Shown: positions 34,418 to 42,436, counted from the stretch's first letter. The stretch: 64,000 nucleotides of DNA from Marinococcus halophilus (GCF_002265875.1 NZ_NPFA01000007.1:29499-93498), one strand, 5' to 3'. The notes: generated by a model from the sequence alone, not told the origin. Program-made: numbers and translations.

Positions 34418-35308
34418 CTAGCGGTCAGGCGGGACAAAGATACGAAGCTCATGCGGCAGAACGGCGGCATCAAAAGGCAGCGGCCGGCCTTCGTCTCCAT
34501 CGATATTAAAAATGTGCCTTTCGGCCGTACTTGCGCGCAGGGTGGCGGTCGCAAAATATTCAATGTCCTCGTGGTGGGAAAGAGAGCCCTGCAGCAGTTC
34601 CGGTATCATTTGCGCGATGTTTGTAAGCCCTAATCGTTTAACAATAAACACATGGAAACACCCATCGTGCACCTTCGCCTGGGGTGCGAGTGACTCGATG
34701 CCGCCGACCGAATTCGTTAAAGCCACCAGCGCGAGATAAGCGTCGCCTTCCCACACGCCCTGGTCGTGTTCGAGCGTTAACGCAAACGGGGTGTGGTGCC
34801 GGAAGGCTTTAGTTCCTTCGAGGACGTAGGCAAGAGGGCCAAATGCAGACTTTTGCTCTGGACTTACGTCGTACACAGCCTCGGCAATTGCTCCAATGGC
34901 TAAGACATTCATGAAATACGTACGGTCGACCTTCCCAATGTCGACAGGAATCGTATGCTGCTGGCGGATCACTTCTATAGCTTCAGAAGGGTCAAGAGGT
35001 AGCTGCAGCGCCCTGGCGAAGTCATTAACGGTGCCGAGCGGAAGAAAACCAAAAGCCGGCTGGTGGGGCTGCTCTGCCAGGCCATTGACACTTTCGTTAA
35101 CGGTGCCGTCGCCGCCAAGCGTCACCAGGGCGTCAAATCGCTGTTCGCACGCCTGCTGTGCCAAGTCTTTAGCGTCGCCCGCTTTTTCTGTGTATCGGAT
35201 TGTAACGTTGTCATATAGCTCCTGCAATACTTTAATAGCAGGAGCTTCATGGGAAAGAGCGTCGGCCTTCCCGGACGAAGGGTTGATAATCAGCATGGCT
35301 TTAGACAT
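34418..35308 (-). CDS. Diacylglycerol kinase-like lipid kinase (DgkB/YegS type)
   Basis: A 296-residue DAGK-catalytic-domain protein: LIINPSSGK at the start, LVTLGGDGTVNESVNGL as the nucleotide site (~60), and FLPLGTVNDFARAL. The later part is the beta-sandwich with LIVKRL-type strands and NIDGDEGRPLP near the end. It phosphorylates diacylglycerol or another membrane lipid in the cytosol. AAAAAGGAGCTTTT precedes ATG 35308. The leader carries copy 3 of the repeated element. Confidence 0.88.
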   Translation of the reverse strand: MSKAMLIINPSSGKADALSHEAPAIKVLQELYDNVTIRYTEKAGDAKDLAQQACEQRFDALVTLGGDGTVNESVNGLAEQPHQPAFGFLPLGTVNDFARALQLPLDPSEAIEVIRQQHTIPVDIGKVDRTYFMNVLAIGAIAEAVYDVSPEQKSAFGPLAYVLEGTKAFRHHTPFALTLEHDQGVWEGDAYLALVALTNSVGGIESLAPQAKVHDGCFHVFIVKRLGLTNIAQMIPELLQGSLSHHEDIEYFATATLRASTAERHIFNIDGDEGRPLPFDAAVLPHELRIFVPPDR

Positions 35309-35631
35309 TAAAAGCTCCTTTTTAATGATAGTAGGTGAACGGTTTCTTGAAAGAATGGCAGCTATTTGAATATGCGGGGCTCATGCTCAAATTCAATTTT
35401 CCCATAAAAAACCAGAAAAAGAAATTTCATCTTTTTCTGGCTTATGGGCTGGCTGTGATTACCGTCCATTGCTGCCGAATATAGTTTTATTCCAATTCTT
35501 TTTTAATAAATTTTTTACTGCTTAAAGGTTTACCCGGGGGAGGGAATGATCAAACCAGGCATGTTTTAATCGAAAGATTTCAAGGAGTGCCTGCAGAATA
35601 TTCAACAGCAGGGTGCAGTACGGGACAAGTG
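35309..35631. other. Leader of the lipid kinase gene and intergenic sequence
   Basis: About 320 bases between two minus-strand genes. It holds copy 3 of the repeated element (35401-35476). The remaining 150 bases towards 35631 contain no gene I can support. Confidence 0.5.
35401..35476 (-). promoter_or_regulatory. Repeated leader element, copy 3
   Basis: On the minus strand: GGC at 35474-35476, AGCAATGG, an 18-base spacer, CCAT, AA, GCC, then a hairpin with arms CCAGAAAAAG and CTTTTTCTGG, a T-run, and ATGGG, which can pair with CCCAT to lengthen the stem. It ends about 93 bases before the lipid kinase start. Confidence 0.75.
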
Positions 35632-36219
35632 CTAGAATGCTGCGATAAAAGCGCCCAGGAAGAGAGTCGCAGCCACAATAGCCAATATGGTGAAACACAA
35701 ATATGTAAAAGAAATGGTTAAAGACCTTGGCCTGCTCGTATTAACAGCCACCTGGACCATGCCAACAGTAATCACAAATGTCCAGATGATTGAAAGCAGA
35801 TCGAGCACGTTATAGGCATTTGAGAAAATCGATGGAATATGTCCAAGGGTAAGAAATAAAAACAAACCAATGAGCGCAAAGGGCAGCAAAAATAAAGTTG
35901 GAGTAATGGCTAGAATGTTGACCCAAAGAGCTTTTTGATATGAAAGGGAGTGATCATAAATACGTGTCGCGCCTTTCAGTATCAGGGGCAGAATAAAAAA
36001 CACCGCGCCTCCGAGCAAAACCAAAAGCAGCAAAAACCAGAGGTTGTCAGGAATGACCGGCGATTGATTGGTGCCAAGAGAGATATAATTCGTAATAAAT
36101 GTGTGGGCAATACTGGTGGCTAGAAGGAGCACGGCCACCAATACCAGTGAATAGCGGTTGCTTATTTGGGCGAATTGCTTCCGGGGCTGAAAAGGAAGCT
36201 GAAGGATGGATGTAAACAT
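35632..36219 (-). CDS. Yip1-like multi-spanning membrane protein
   Basis: A 195-residue protein with five predicted membrane segments (about 24-44, 62-83, 98-124, 136-158 and 170-192). The N-terminus (FQPRKQFAQISN) and spacing resemble the Yip1/YIF1 membrane domain found in Bacillus proteins of unknown role. This is a pattern match only. CAGGAGGACTTCGC precedes ATG 36219 on the minus strand. Confidence 0.5.
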   Translation of the reverse strand: MFTSILQLPFQPRKQFAQISNRYSLVLVAVLLLATSIAHTFITNYISLGTNQSPVIPDNLWFLLLLVLLGGAVFFILPLILKGATRIYDHSLSYQKALWVNILAITPTLFLLPFALIGLFLFLTLGHIPSIFSNAYNVLDLLSIIWTFVITVGMVQVAVNTSRPRSLTISFTYLCFTILAIVAATLFLGAFIAAF

Positions 36220-36410
36220 GCGAAGTCCTCCTGCGGTTTTTGTAATTTAGTTACATTTAAAACATTAATATACATATATTAAAGGAGCAACCTTTTATTT
36301 GGTAATTTGGATGTCATGACTGGATATATTTGTTAAAATGAAAGCTCCGAATTAGGTTTGAACTCTTATTTTTAGGTTGGGCGAATATTTACGAAGAAAG
36401 AGGGGTATGC

Positions 36411-36701
36411 ATGGTGGCCGCGAAGGACAAAGGGGAGAAAAGTAGAGTGCTGAAGCCAGCAAGCCCCGGGGCCGAAGCAGCTCTTATCTACGGCATGCTT
36501 TTTGTCGCCACCATGCTGGCAATGGGAAAACCCCTTACGGCAGACAACCTTGCTTTGCCTGCTGTAGCGTTATTTTTAGTCGTAAATGGCTGCGATTATA
36601 TTGAACGAAAAAGCAGGAAAAATTTTCAGCAGCTTATTGTCGCAGGATCGTTTCTTTTAGCCATGGCTTCTGCTCTGTGTATGGCGCTTTGGATTGTTTA
36701 A
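36411..36701 (+). CDS. Small membrane protein, 96 aa
   Basis: A charged N-terminus (AAKDKGEKSRVLK) is followed by three hydrophobic segments (about 22-41, 44-58 and 74-96). AAAGAGGGGTATGC precedes the ATG. The family is not recognised. Downstream, AAAACG and CGTTTT at 36734-36757 form a weak hairpin that may end the transcript. Confidence 0.55.
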   Translation: MVAAKDKGEKSRVLKPASPGAEAALIYGMLFVATMLAMGKPLTADNLALPAVALFLVVNGCDYIERKSRKNFQQLIVAGSFLLAMASALCMALWIV

Positions 36702-36914
36702 CGATAACGACAAATGATAGTGATGGTGATATGAAAACGACTTTCGAGCGCCGTTTTTTAAGGATTATTGTTAACGCCAAATAACAGCCCTATGGTGATA
36801 GGCACTAGTATAATATAAACAATTATTATAAAAGGAACGAAAATTCCTATATATTTTTATATATACTTTAACACTTTGAGCATTTTCATCGTGACTGCTC
36901 CTTATAGTTAATTT

Positions 36915-37091
36915 TTACGAATTCTTTTTGCTGAAGACGGCATAAGCGGTTGCCATCGCAAGAAAGGAAACAACTGCATTGCTGGATACCTGGAGTAATG
37001 CCGGCAGATCGGGAAGCAGAACGTCCAAGAAAAACAAAATAATAATTGTTAGAGAGCCTGCTAATATCCCTGTTTTCCATGCGGTATTCAT
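36915..37091 (-). CDS. Small membrane protein, 58 aa
   Basis: AAGGAGGAATTAGAC precedes ATG 37091 on the minus strand. The protein starts MNTAWKTGILAGSLTIIILF, has a second helix (NAVVSFLAMATAYAVF) and ends SKKNS. It lies 38 bases downstream of the pair at 37129-37685, so the three small membrane genes are probably one operon. The function is unknown. Confidence 0.6.
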   Translation of the reverse strand: MNTAWKTGILAGSLTIIILFFLDVLLPDLPALLQVSSNAVVSFLAMATAYAVFSKKNS

Positions 37092-37128
37092 GTCTAATTC
37101 CTCCTTATTGGCAAATATTCAAATCTTA

Positions 37129-37416
37129 TCAGCCAATATAACGCTGAAGCATCTGCACATCGTATATTAAAGCGAATATCAGAAGTGCAAGACTTCCAAC
37201 ACTAATGTAAAAGTTTTGAAGTTCTTTTTTGGCATGAAACCGGTACAGCAAATACAGCCACACGAAAAATGGGACTAGAGGAATGACCGCCATGCCAATG
37301 GTAATAAAAAATTGATTGCTGCTGAAAAGGCCAAGAGTAAACAGGGATACCAATCCCAGGCCGTACACCAAAAGCATGCCGGATAGCAGCAGCATGAAAA
37401 GATTCCATTTTTTCAT
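37129..37416 (-). CDS. Membrane protein, 95 aa
   Basis: ATG 37416 overlaps the stop of the upstream gene (ATGA) and follows GGAGGTTATTCA, so the two are translationally coupled. Three hydrophobic segments (about 5-28, 32-58 and 72-88) cover most of the protein. A longer upstream frame exists but reads through the preceding gene in the wrong frame. The family is not recognised. Confidence 0.65.
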   Translation of the reverse strand: MKKWNLFMLLLSGMLLVYGLGLVSLFTLGLFSSNQFFITIGMAVIPLVPFFVWLYLLYRFHAKKELQNFYISVGSLALLIFALIYDVQMLQRYIG

Positions 37417-37685
37417 TGAATAACCTCCAATATTTTTGACCCTGAAGCGAACAGCAGGTTTATCCCAAGGGCTGTGCATACCCATAAGGCCAGACGCAGA
37501 TTCCAGCGTCCGAGGTGTAGATGGACTACATAGCTGAGCGTCCATATGGCGCTGAAGGAAAAGAAGAAAAGGAACGTTGAAGGATGAAGGGTAGCTGTAA
37601 AGCCAGTTCCAAATAAACCAAACCCAACTAACCCGCATACGAAAAAGAGCAGAACAAAATACAGTATATGTACAGCAGTACGCAT
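37413..37685 (-). CDS. Membrane protein, 90 aa
   Basis: TAGGAGGGAAATT precedes ATG 37685. The protein has three hydrophobic segments (about 3-25, 32-52 and 64-82) and starts MRTAVHILYFVLLFFVCGLV. It is first in a likely three-gene operon of small membrane proteins. The function is unknown. Confidence 0.65.
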   Translation of the reverse strand: MRTAVHILYFVLLFFVCGLVGFGLFGTGFTATLHPSTFLFFFSFSAIWTLSYVVHLHLGRWNLRLALWVCTALGINLLFASGSKILEVIQ

Positions 37686-37922
37686 AATTTCCCTCCTAAA
37701 TGCGACGGTAGTAATTATTTCCATTTTTGAACATAAGAATCGAAAATACAAGGCTTTTAATGATCAAAGCCGTTGTTGTTTTTTGACTGAAGATATATTA
37801 AAGTAAAGCTATATTGCTATACAAGGTAGTGAAGTGTTACTTAGTTTAACCCGTTCTGGCGGTAATACGCACGGCGGATTTTTAATTAAATAACTAGCAT
37901 GCATTGCAAGGCAGGTGGCCAG

Positions 37923-38249
37923 ATGAATGAGCGAAGCCAGCTCTTAAAGGGCATTCTTGAAGGATGTATTTTAGCTGTAATCTCACGGGAAACCGTTTAT
38001 GGTTATGAATTAGCTGTCAAGCTGCAGCAGCAGGGGATCGACGTTAAGGAAGGGTCCATTTATCCTCTGCTCCTGCGGCTGCAGAAGGAAAAGCTGATTC
38101 ACGGGGAAATGAAGGCTTCAGGCAGCGGACCGAACCGGAAATACTATAAGCTGACCCCGGCGGGAGAGGCTTCGCTGAAGGCGTTCCGGGAGAACTGGAA
38201 GGCCCTGAAGCAGCCTGTTGATCAATTACTGGACGAGGAGGAGTCGTAG
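37923..38249 (+). CDS. PadR-family transcriptional regulator
   Basis: A 108-residue PadR protein with the winged-helix pattern GILEGCILAVISRETVYGYELA, KEGSIYPLLLRLQKEKLIHGE, GPNRKYYKLTPAGEASLKAF. ATG 37923 follows GGCAGGTGGCCAG. Its stop is directly followed by the GTG of a DUF1129-like membrane protein, a very common bacillar pair in which PadR represses its own operon and the partner is a membrane protein. Confidence 0.88.
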   Translation: MNERSQLLKGILEGCILAVISRETVYGYELAVKLQQQGIDVKEGSIYPLLLRLQKEKLIHGEMKASGSGPNRKYYKLTPAGEASLKAFRENWKALKQPVDQLLDEEES

Positions 38250-38921
38250 GTGAGTACGTTGGTGGAGGAAAACAACGAAAAGCGAAATCAATTAAATAAA
38301 GAAAATAAAAAGATATATGAAGATATGATGGTTTATATCCGCCTTTCATTTAATAAAAGTGAACAGGAGACCGAAGAGGTGCTATTGGAACTGTTAGATC
38401 ATCTTCTTGTTCTGCAGGCAGAGGGGAGAGACAGTTTGGAGCTGTTTGGCTCCGACCCCAGGAAGTATGCAAAGGATATTGTCGGCGAGCTGCCTCAGAC
38501 AGTGCCCAAAGAAATGATAAAGTTGTTTATAATGGGCATTTGTTATTTTTTAAGTGTATATATGCTGTCTACTGGATTGATACAAACAATTCTTTCGTAT
38601 GGTTTTCAGCAGTTGGAGCCAATGAAATCGTACAGCCTGGGCACGACAGCAATAATTATTATCCTCGGGAGCTTCATGTTATCGGTCGTGGGATACAGTG
38701 TGTTTCGTTATATAAAGTGGTCTTGTTTCCGGGAGGTTTCGAAAATAAAGGAATTTCTGGTAACAGGTTTTATATTCGGTATCGTGCCGGGCACTGTATT
38801 TTTTGCAATGTATTACTGGTTGCCTGCATTCGGTCCAACCATCACTTTTCCCGTTTATTGGCTGGGAGTAGCTGGAGTGGTTTTTCTGTTGATAGGAGAA
38901 CTGCTGAGAAGAAAAGCATAG
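38250..38921 (+). CDS. DUF1129/HAAS-type membrane protein
   Basis: A 223-residue protein: an N-terminal helical domain (KKIYEDMMVYIRLSFNKSEQ, then LLELLDHLLVLQAEGRDSLE and FGSDPRKYAKDIVGELPQ) typical of the HAAS/DUF1129 domain paired with PadR regulators, then four to five membrane helices from residue ~92. GTG 38250 follows the PadR stop with GAGGAGGAGTCGTAG as ribosome binding site. It is probably a membrane partner of the PadR system; its molecular role is not known. Confidence 0.78.
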   Translation: MSTLVEENNEKRNQLNKENKKIYEDMMVYIRLSFNKSEQETEEVLLELLDHLLVLQAEGRDSLELFGSDPRKYAKDIVGELPQTVPKEMIKLFIMGICYFLSVYMLSTGLIQTILSYGFQQLEPMKSYSLGTTAIIIILGSFMLSVVGYSVFRYIKWSCFREVSKIKEFLVTGFIFGIVPGTVFFAMYYWLPAFGPTITFPVYWLGVAGVVFLLIGELLRRKA

Positions 38922-39067
38922 AATTGAAAAGAGAAAATCGAGAAAATTAACGGATTAGTTCTTTCCATAATATAGCCAATATTTTATGCTAATCTTGCAC
39001 CAATCCTAACTATAGCTGCGTATCGGTACCTGGATAACTCAAAACATATTGAAACATAACTATAATC

Positions 39068-39100
39068 GGCCCGCTGCTTCCCAAAAGCAGGGGCTTTTTT
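39068..39100 (+). terminator. Terminator of the PadR operon
   Basis: GCCC and CTGCTT arms pair with AGCAG and GGGC around CCCAAA, followed by TTTTTT. Confidence 0.75.
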
Positions 39101-39123
39101 GATAGAAACCACTCATAACAAGT

Positions 39124-39150
39124 GAAAAGCCTAAGCACGAACGCTTAGGC
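39124..39150 (-). terminator. Terminator of the small membrane gene set
   Basis: GCCTAAGC pairs perfectly with GCTTAGGC; on the minus strand it is followed by TTTTC. It lies 13 bases after the stop at 39163. Confidence 0.75.
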
Positions 39151-39162
39151 CGGAATGTTTGG

Positions 39163-39351
39163 CTAAAAATACGGTTCTTCTTTTCGCTTTTTCTGTTCAT
39201 CCAGGTAAACGAACATGGTGGATCCAATTAAAAGAGCTATTAAGATGAGAAACAGCCATGTTGGCATAACAAAAAGCTGCATTAACTGCATGATCATTAA
39301 AACAAGCACCAATGCACCAAAAATTTGATGCAAAAGCCTGAAAATTCTCAA
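39163..39351 (-). CDS. Small two-helix membrane protein, family B copy 2
   Basis: The start is TTG 39351 after GGAGGGGGCGCA. The 62-residue protein begins MRIFRLLHQIFGALVLVLMI, has a second helix (WLFLILIALLIGSTMFVYL) and ends in EQKKRKEEPYF. It is the likely paralogue of the protein at 25096-25290. It overlaps, in another frame, the distal part of the gene at 39197-39586. Confidence 0.6.
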   Translation of the reverse strand: MRIFRLLHQIFGALVLVLMIMQLMQLFVMPTWLFLILIALLIGSTMFVYLDEQKKRKEEPYF

Positions 39352-39586
39352 TGCGCCCCCTCCAATACTTATAAAATATTGCTAAAGATTGGCGATGTCT
39401 TGGCCTTTCATTTTTCTTTTCGATTATCGTTCCTGTTGTTAAACGCGATAAAAGTGCACCCCCAATAATGATATACGATAGCGACGGGGTTCCTGTGCCG
39501 CTTATTCCCAAAATAAAAAATGGTGAAGCAAGGGCGATAGCTAAAGGGCTGAGGTTGCAGAAAAAAGATTGAATGTCAGTAAGCAT
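39197..39586 (-). CDS. Small membrane protein with doubtful 3' end
   Basis: ATG 39586 follows AGGAGAAAAACCGCA and overlaps the previous gene by 11 bases. The first 63 residues (MLTDIQSFFCNLSPLAIALA, then two helices to IIEKKNERP) look real. The rest of the frame runs through the family B gene and looks like noise. A single-base shift in the A-run near 39415 would instead give a stop after KKMKGQDIANL, just before the next gene. I suspect the true product is about 70 residues. Confidence 0.4.
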   Translation of the reverse strand: MLTDIQSFFCNLSPLAIALASPFFILGISGTGTPSLSYIIIGGALLSRLTTGTIIEKKNERPRHRQSLAIFYKYWRGRIENFQAFASNFWCIGACFNDHAVNAAFCYANMAVSHLNSSFNWIHHVRLPG

Positions 39587-39764
39587 TTGCGGTTTTTCTC
39601 CTGTAAGCAAAATAATAGAAAGCAATTGCAGCTGTAAGCAGTATACTTAGATCAATAGTTAACGGCCAAAAAAGAAGATAAATAACGTCCGTGGCTGTGC
39701 TTATGATAATAAAAACGGCCATTACGGTGGGGAGAGAATTAATAATTGTAGATGCCATTTTCAT
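39576..39764 (-). CDS. Small two-helix membrane protein, 62 aa
   Basis: CCGGAGGTGTT precedes ATG 39764 on the minus strand. The protein starts MKMASTIINSLPTVMAVFII and has a second helix (LLFWPLTIDLSILLTAAIAF) and a basic tail (YRRKTANAY). It is first of three overlapping or adjacent small membrane genes ending at the terminator at 39124. The function is unknown. Confidence 0.6.
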   Translation of the reverse strand: MKMASTIINSLPTVMAVFIIISTATDVIYLLFWPLTIDLSILLTAAIAFYYFAYRRKTANAY

Positions 39765-39930
39765 AACACCTCCGGAAAACATACAAATTTCTATATTCCT
39801 TATTTTACCATAAATCTAATACGCTATTGATGGCACAGTGAATTTAAATAAATAGCGGAATGCTCTTTTATAAATTTGGATTTTATGGAAAAATAAAACT
39901 ATTAACGTGATAGATTCGAGGTGGCATTTG

Positions 39931-40392
39931 GTGCATGATATTCTCTCGGCAGCGGTTGTCATCCTGCTGATTCTGTCTACAGCGTGCGCGTGGAGTGAGT
40001 TGCCGGACGAGGTGGCCGTCAACATGCTGCCTGGTGGAGAAGAAGCATATGGGAGCAGGATGCGTCTGTTAACGCCGGTGGCTGGGGCTGCTGCTTTGGC
40101 AGTGATGAACCCGCTTATACGGCAGCTGGCGCAACACGTGGCGCTGTTTGGAGAAGACGTTTCTTCCTCCGTTCAATCGATTCGGAAAGCCAAGCATTGG
40201 TGCAGCTGGATGGTGTTCGGCACGGTTCTTATTCTTTCAGGGGTCGCTGCTGGACGTTTGGTAGAAAGCCTTCATCCAGAATTTTCGTTCACTCCCATAT
40301 TTATAAGTTTTCTTGTTCTGTTTTACGTTGGGGTGCTTACGGCGTTTTTTATCAGCGGTATTCAGCGGTTGAATATTTATCATAAGCAGTGA
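39931..40392 (+). CDS. Membrane protein, DUF1648-like N-terminus
   Basis: About 153 residues. The first helix is followed by WSELPDEVAVNMLPGGEEAYGS, which resembles the DUF1648 pattern (a periplasmic loop after one helix, as in SdpI-like proteins). Two to three more helices follow. GTG 39931 (or TTG 39928) follows GAGGTGG. The role is unknown; SdpI-like immunity is only a weak suggestion. Confidence 0.5.
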   Translation: MHDILSAAVVILLILSTACAWSELPDEVAVNMLPGGEEAYGSRMRLLTPVAGAAALAVMNPLIRQLAQHVALFGEDVSSSVQSIRKAKHWCSWMVFGTVLILSGVAAGRLVESLHPEFSFTPIFISFLVLFYVGVLTAFFISGIQRLNIYHKQ

Positions 40393-40656
40393 CATAGTTC
40401 GCTAGCCGCCAGAGAGTGCAGATGATGTTAAGGTTAAGCGATTCTCCGGCGACAAAGCAGGCTGGTGGTAATTGGGGCGAACATTCCCGAGAGCTTAACA
40501 GGCAGGAATAATGAAGAAAGAGAATGCTGCCTAATAGCCGAAGCCCAGCCAGCCCCGCCTTCGCCACCTGTGGAGTCACCCTGCTTTAAGTATTATAAGC
40601 AACAAAAAAAGCAAGGCAAATTTATACTGCAGAAAGGATGGGAGGAAGCAGAGATC

Positions 40657-40953
40657 ATGATTCAACCGGTATTTTTAATGCTGGCGGTGATCAATTGGCT
40701 TATTTCCTACGTAATCGGTGTGCGAAAAAAAGTGCATTTGCTCAGCGGTTTTCGGCAGGAAAAAGTGGTTGATAAAGGCAAGCTGGCGCGAATCGTTGGT
40801 ATATACGCCTTTGCTGTTGGGACTCTGATGTTTTATATGAGCATACGCTGGGTGGAGGCGTCGGAAGAATTGATCACAATCGGGGCGTTTACAATGGCCA
40901 TCGGCTATATTGTGCTTGCTATTTATGTTCAGCTGACAATGGTGGAGCGCTGA
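40657..40953 (+). CDS. DUF3784-like membrane protein
   Basis: A 98-residue protein with three helices: MIQPVFLMLAVINWLISYVIG, a basic loop with HLLSGFRQEKVVDKGKLARI, then two more helices. The loop pattern (L-x-G-F/Y-x-x-xxx-D-x-x-K-L) matches small DUF3784 proteins common in bacilli. ATG 40657 follows GGGAGGAAGCAGAGATC. The 260 bases before it hold no convincing gene. Confidence 0.6.
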   Translation: MIQPVFLMLAVINWLISYVIGVRKKVHLLSGFRQEKVVDKGKLARIVGIYAFAVGTLMFYMSIRWVEASEELITIGAFTMAIGYIVLAIYVQLTMVER

Positions 40954-41020
40954 TGTTTTTTATCAGTAAAAAAGGAGGAAGCTCCAGGCATTGCGAATGG
41001 TTACAATAAAGATTCATTGC

Positions 41021-41257
41021 TTAAATACTGTTCAAAATAAACAAAAGAATATAAGGGCTGCCGAGCAACAAAATCCCGAGAATTATTAAGTGCCTGCTTT
41101 TCAATGACAGAGCCAGGCCTATCTCAAATGCTCCGCATAAAAGCGTGATAAGAAGAGTCATTATAATGCCATATTCTTCAAGTAATATAAATATAAAAGA
41201 TGAAAACCCGCCCAAAAGCAGCAGCCAGCATGTAATAGTAACAATTCGCGGCAGCAA
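41021..41257 (-). CDS. Small membrane protein, family C copy 2
   Basis: TTG 41257 is preferred because AAGGAGG lies seven bases upstream; the ATG at 41275 would place that site inside the gene. The 78-residue protein has three helices and the block GLALSLKSRHLIILGILLL, shared with the protein at 5148-5432. The function is unknown. Confidence 0.6.
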   Translation of the reverse strand: MLPRIVTITCWLLLLGGFSSFIFILLEEYGIIMTLLITLLCGAFEIGLALSLKSRHLIILGILLLGSPYILLFILNSI

Positions 41258-41422
41258 CGAAAGCCTCCTTTTCATTTTTGTTTTTGTGTATGCTTGATTC
41301 TTTTTTATTATAGAGGAAAAAAACCTTCTTTTTATCCTAAGAAATTGTTATCATTTTACCTGCTAGAACACTCACTTTAAAGGCGAGTCGTAATAAAATG
41401 AATGAATAAGGGAGGAAAATCG

Positions 41423-41605
41423 TTGCAAATCTTGTCTTTCCCAGACCTCTTTCTTATCGTTGCCATGGTTTTGCTGTCGGCAGCAAATGTGATGCTCTCT
41501 ATGAGTATGTATGCTAATTTGTGGATTGCTGCTGTAATAGCAGTTGTCCAGGTTGCTATTGCTGGATGGCTGCTGGCGAGAGTTCTTTCAAGCAAAAATA
41601 CATAA
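41423..41605 (+). CDS. Small two-helix membrane protein, 60 aa
   Basis: TTG 41423 follows GGGAGGAAAATCG. The protein has two helices (LFLIVAMVLLSAANVMLSM and WIAAVIAVVQVAIAGWLLA) and a short polar end. It is convergent with the CHRD surface protein gene and shares the terminator between them. Confidence 0.55.
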   Translation: MQILSFPDLFLIVAMVLLSAANVMLSMSMYANLWIAAVIAVVQVAIAGWLLARVLSSKNT

Positions 41606-41652
41606 ACAGCAGAGCGGCCGGGAAGTATCGAAAAATAAAGCCTGGAAGTAAA

Positions 41653-41690
41653 AAAGCCATTCTCTCCATACAGCAGGAGAAAATGGCTTC
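41653..41690. terminator. Bidirectional terminator
   Basis: AAGCCATT-TCTCC pairs with GGAGA-AATGGCTT. On the minus strand it is followed by TTTTTT, so it mainly serves the CHRD surface protein gene. Confidence 0.8.
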
Positions 41691-41713
41691 AACATATTTA
41701 GTCTGCTGACATT

Positions 41714-42340
41714 TTAAGCTTCGCTTCTCCGGCGCATGAATAATGCTGCGCCGCCAACTGCTAAAGCAGCAATACCAGCCCAAAGACCAGTCATGCCGTT
41801 GTCACTGGTACCGCCCATGCCGGTTTGCGGCATTTCCTCCGGCATCATGGCTGCCTCCTGGGCTTCTTCATCCAGCTGGCCGCGGATCTCGCCATCCGGA
41901 TATTCCTCTGTATGAAGATTCGCATAAACATCACCTGCGACAAGGCTCATGGAGAATTCTTCCCAGGTCATGTCACCGACCAGGTCATCCTCGGTGAGCG
42001 TGCCGGTTGCGACTTCGCCGTCGTAATCCATTGGTTCATCGTTTTCGAATAAAAATAACTCGACAGGACCGTCTTCACTTTCGGCCCCGCTGTGCAGGTG
42101 TCCGGCAACGGCGTTATCCAGGTCCTCGGCGTGGACAGCATACATGATGGACTCCCCGTCTTCGCTTACTTCAAAGTGAGCTTCGCCCATAGCGTCGCTG
42201 TCGACGTCTTTGGTTTCGGCCTCAGGCGTTAAGTCCACCATGAATTCCAGTCCCTCGTGGTCGGCTGAAGCGGTGCCGGCAAAGCTGGTTACTGCAAATA
42301 CGGATGCCAGTGGTACAATGACGCGTTTTTTCATATTCAT
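41714..42340 (-). CDS. CHRD-domain surface protein with MPQTG sorting signal
   Basis: A 208-residue secreted protein: signal peptide (MNMKKRVIVPLASVFAVTSF, cleavage near ASA-DH), one CHRD domain (residues ~30-160, with AGHLHSGAESEDGPVELFLF and YANLHTEEYPDGEIRGQL), then EEMPQTGMGG, a membrane helix and RRRSEA. This is the layout of a sortase-anchored protein, with MPQTG in place of LPxTG. It is very acidic, as expected for a salt-exposed exoprotein. It diverges from the helical-repeat gene at 42662 and shares its promoter-like element. CHRD domains occur in extracellular proteins; the binding partner is unknown. AAGGGGGAAATGAAT precedes the start. Confidence 0.88.
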   Translation of the reverse strand: MNMKKRVIVPLASVFAVTSFAGTASADHEGLEFMVDLTPEAETKDVDSDAMGEAHFEVSEDGESIMYAVHAEDLDNAVAGHLHSGAESEDGPVELFLFENDEPMDYDGEVATGTLTEDDLVGDMTWEEFSMSLVAGDVYANLHTEEYPDGEIRGQLDEEAQEAAMMPEEMPQTGMGGTSDNGMTGLWAGIAALAVGGAALFMRRRSEA

Positions 42341-42436
42341 TTCCCCCTTAATTATTAATGAAATGGAACGGTCGATCAGGTACCAGTCGCGCCCCCTTTA
42401 ATGAGTGCAGATTAAATACAGGCACTCAATTAATAA

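Noticed and set aside
11222-35476. The repeated leader element as a fluoride (crcB) riboswitch
   Set aside because: UspA genes can have such leaders, and a GG...ATGG start is reminiscent, but the AGCA insertion and the lack of the class's conserved downstream core do not fit.
36886-37080. A 64-codon minus-strand frame
   Set aside because: It overlaps the better 58-codon gene at 36915-37091, which has a strong AAGGAGG and two clean helices.
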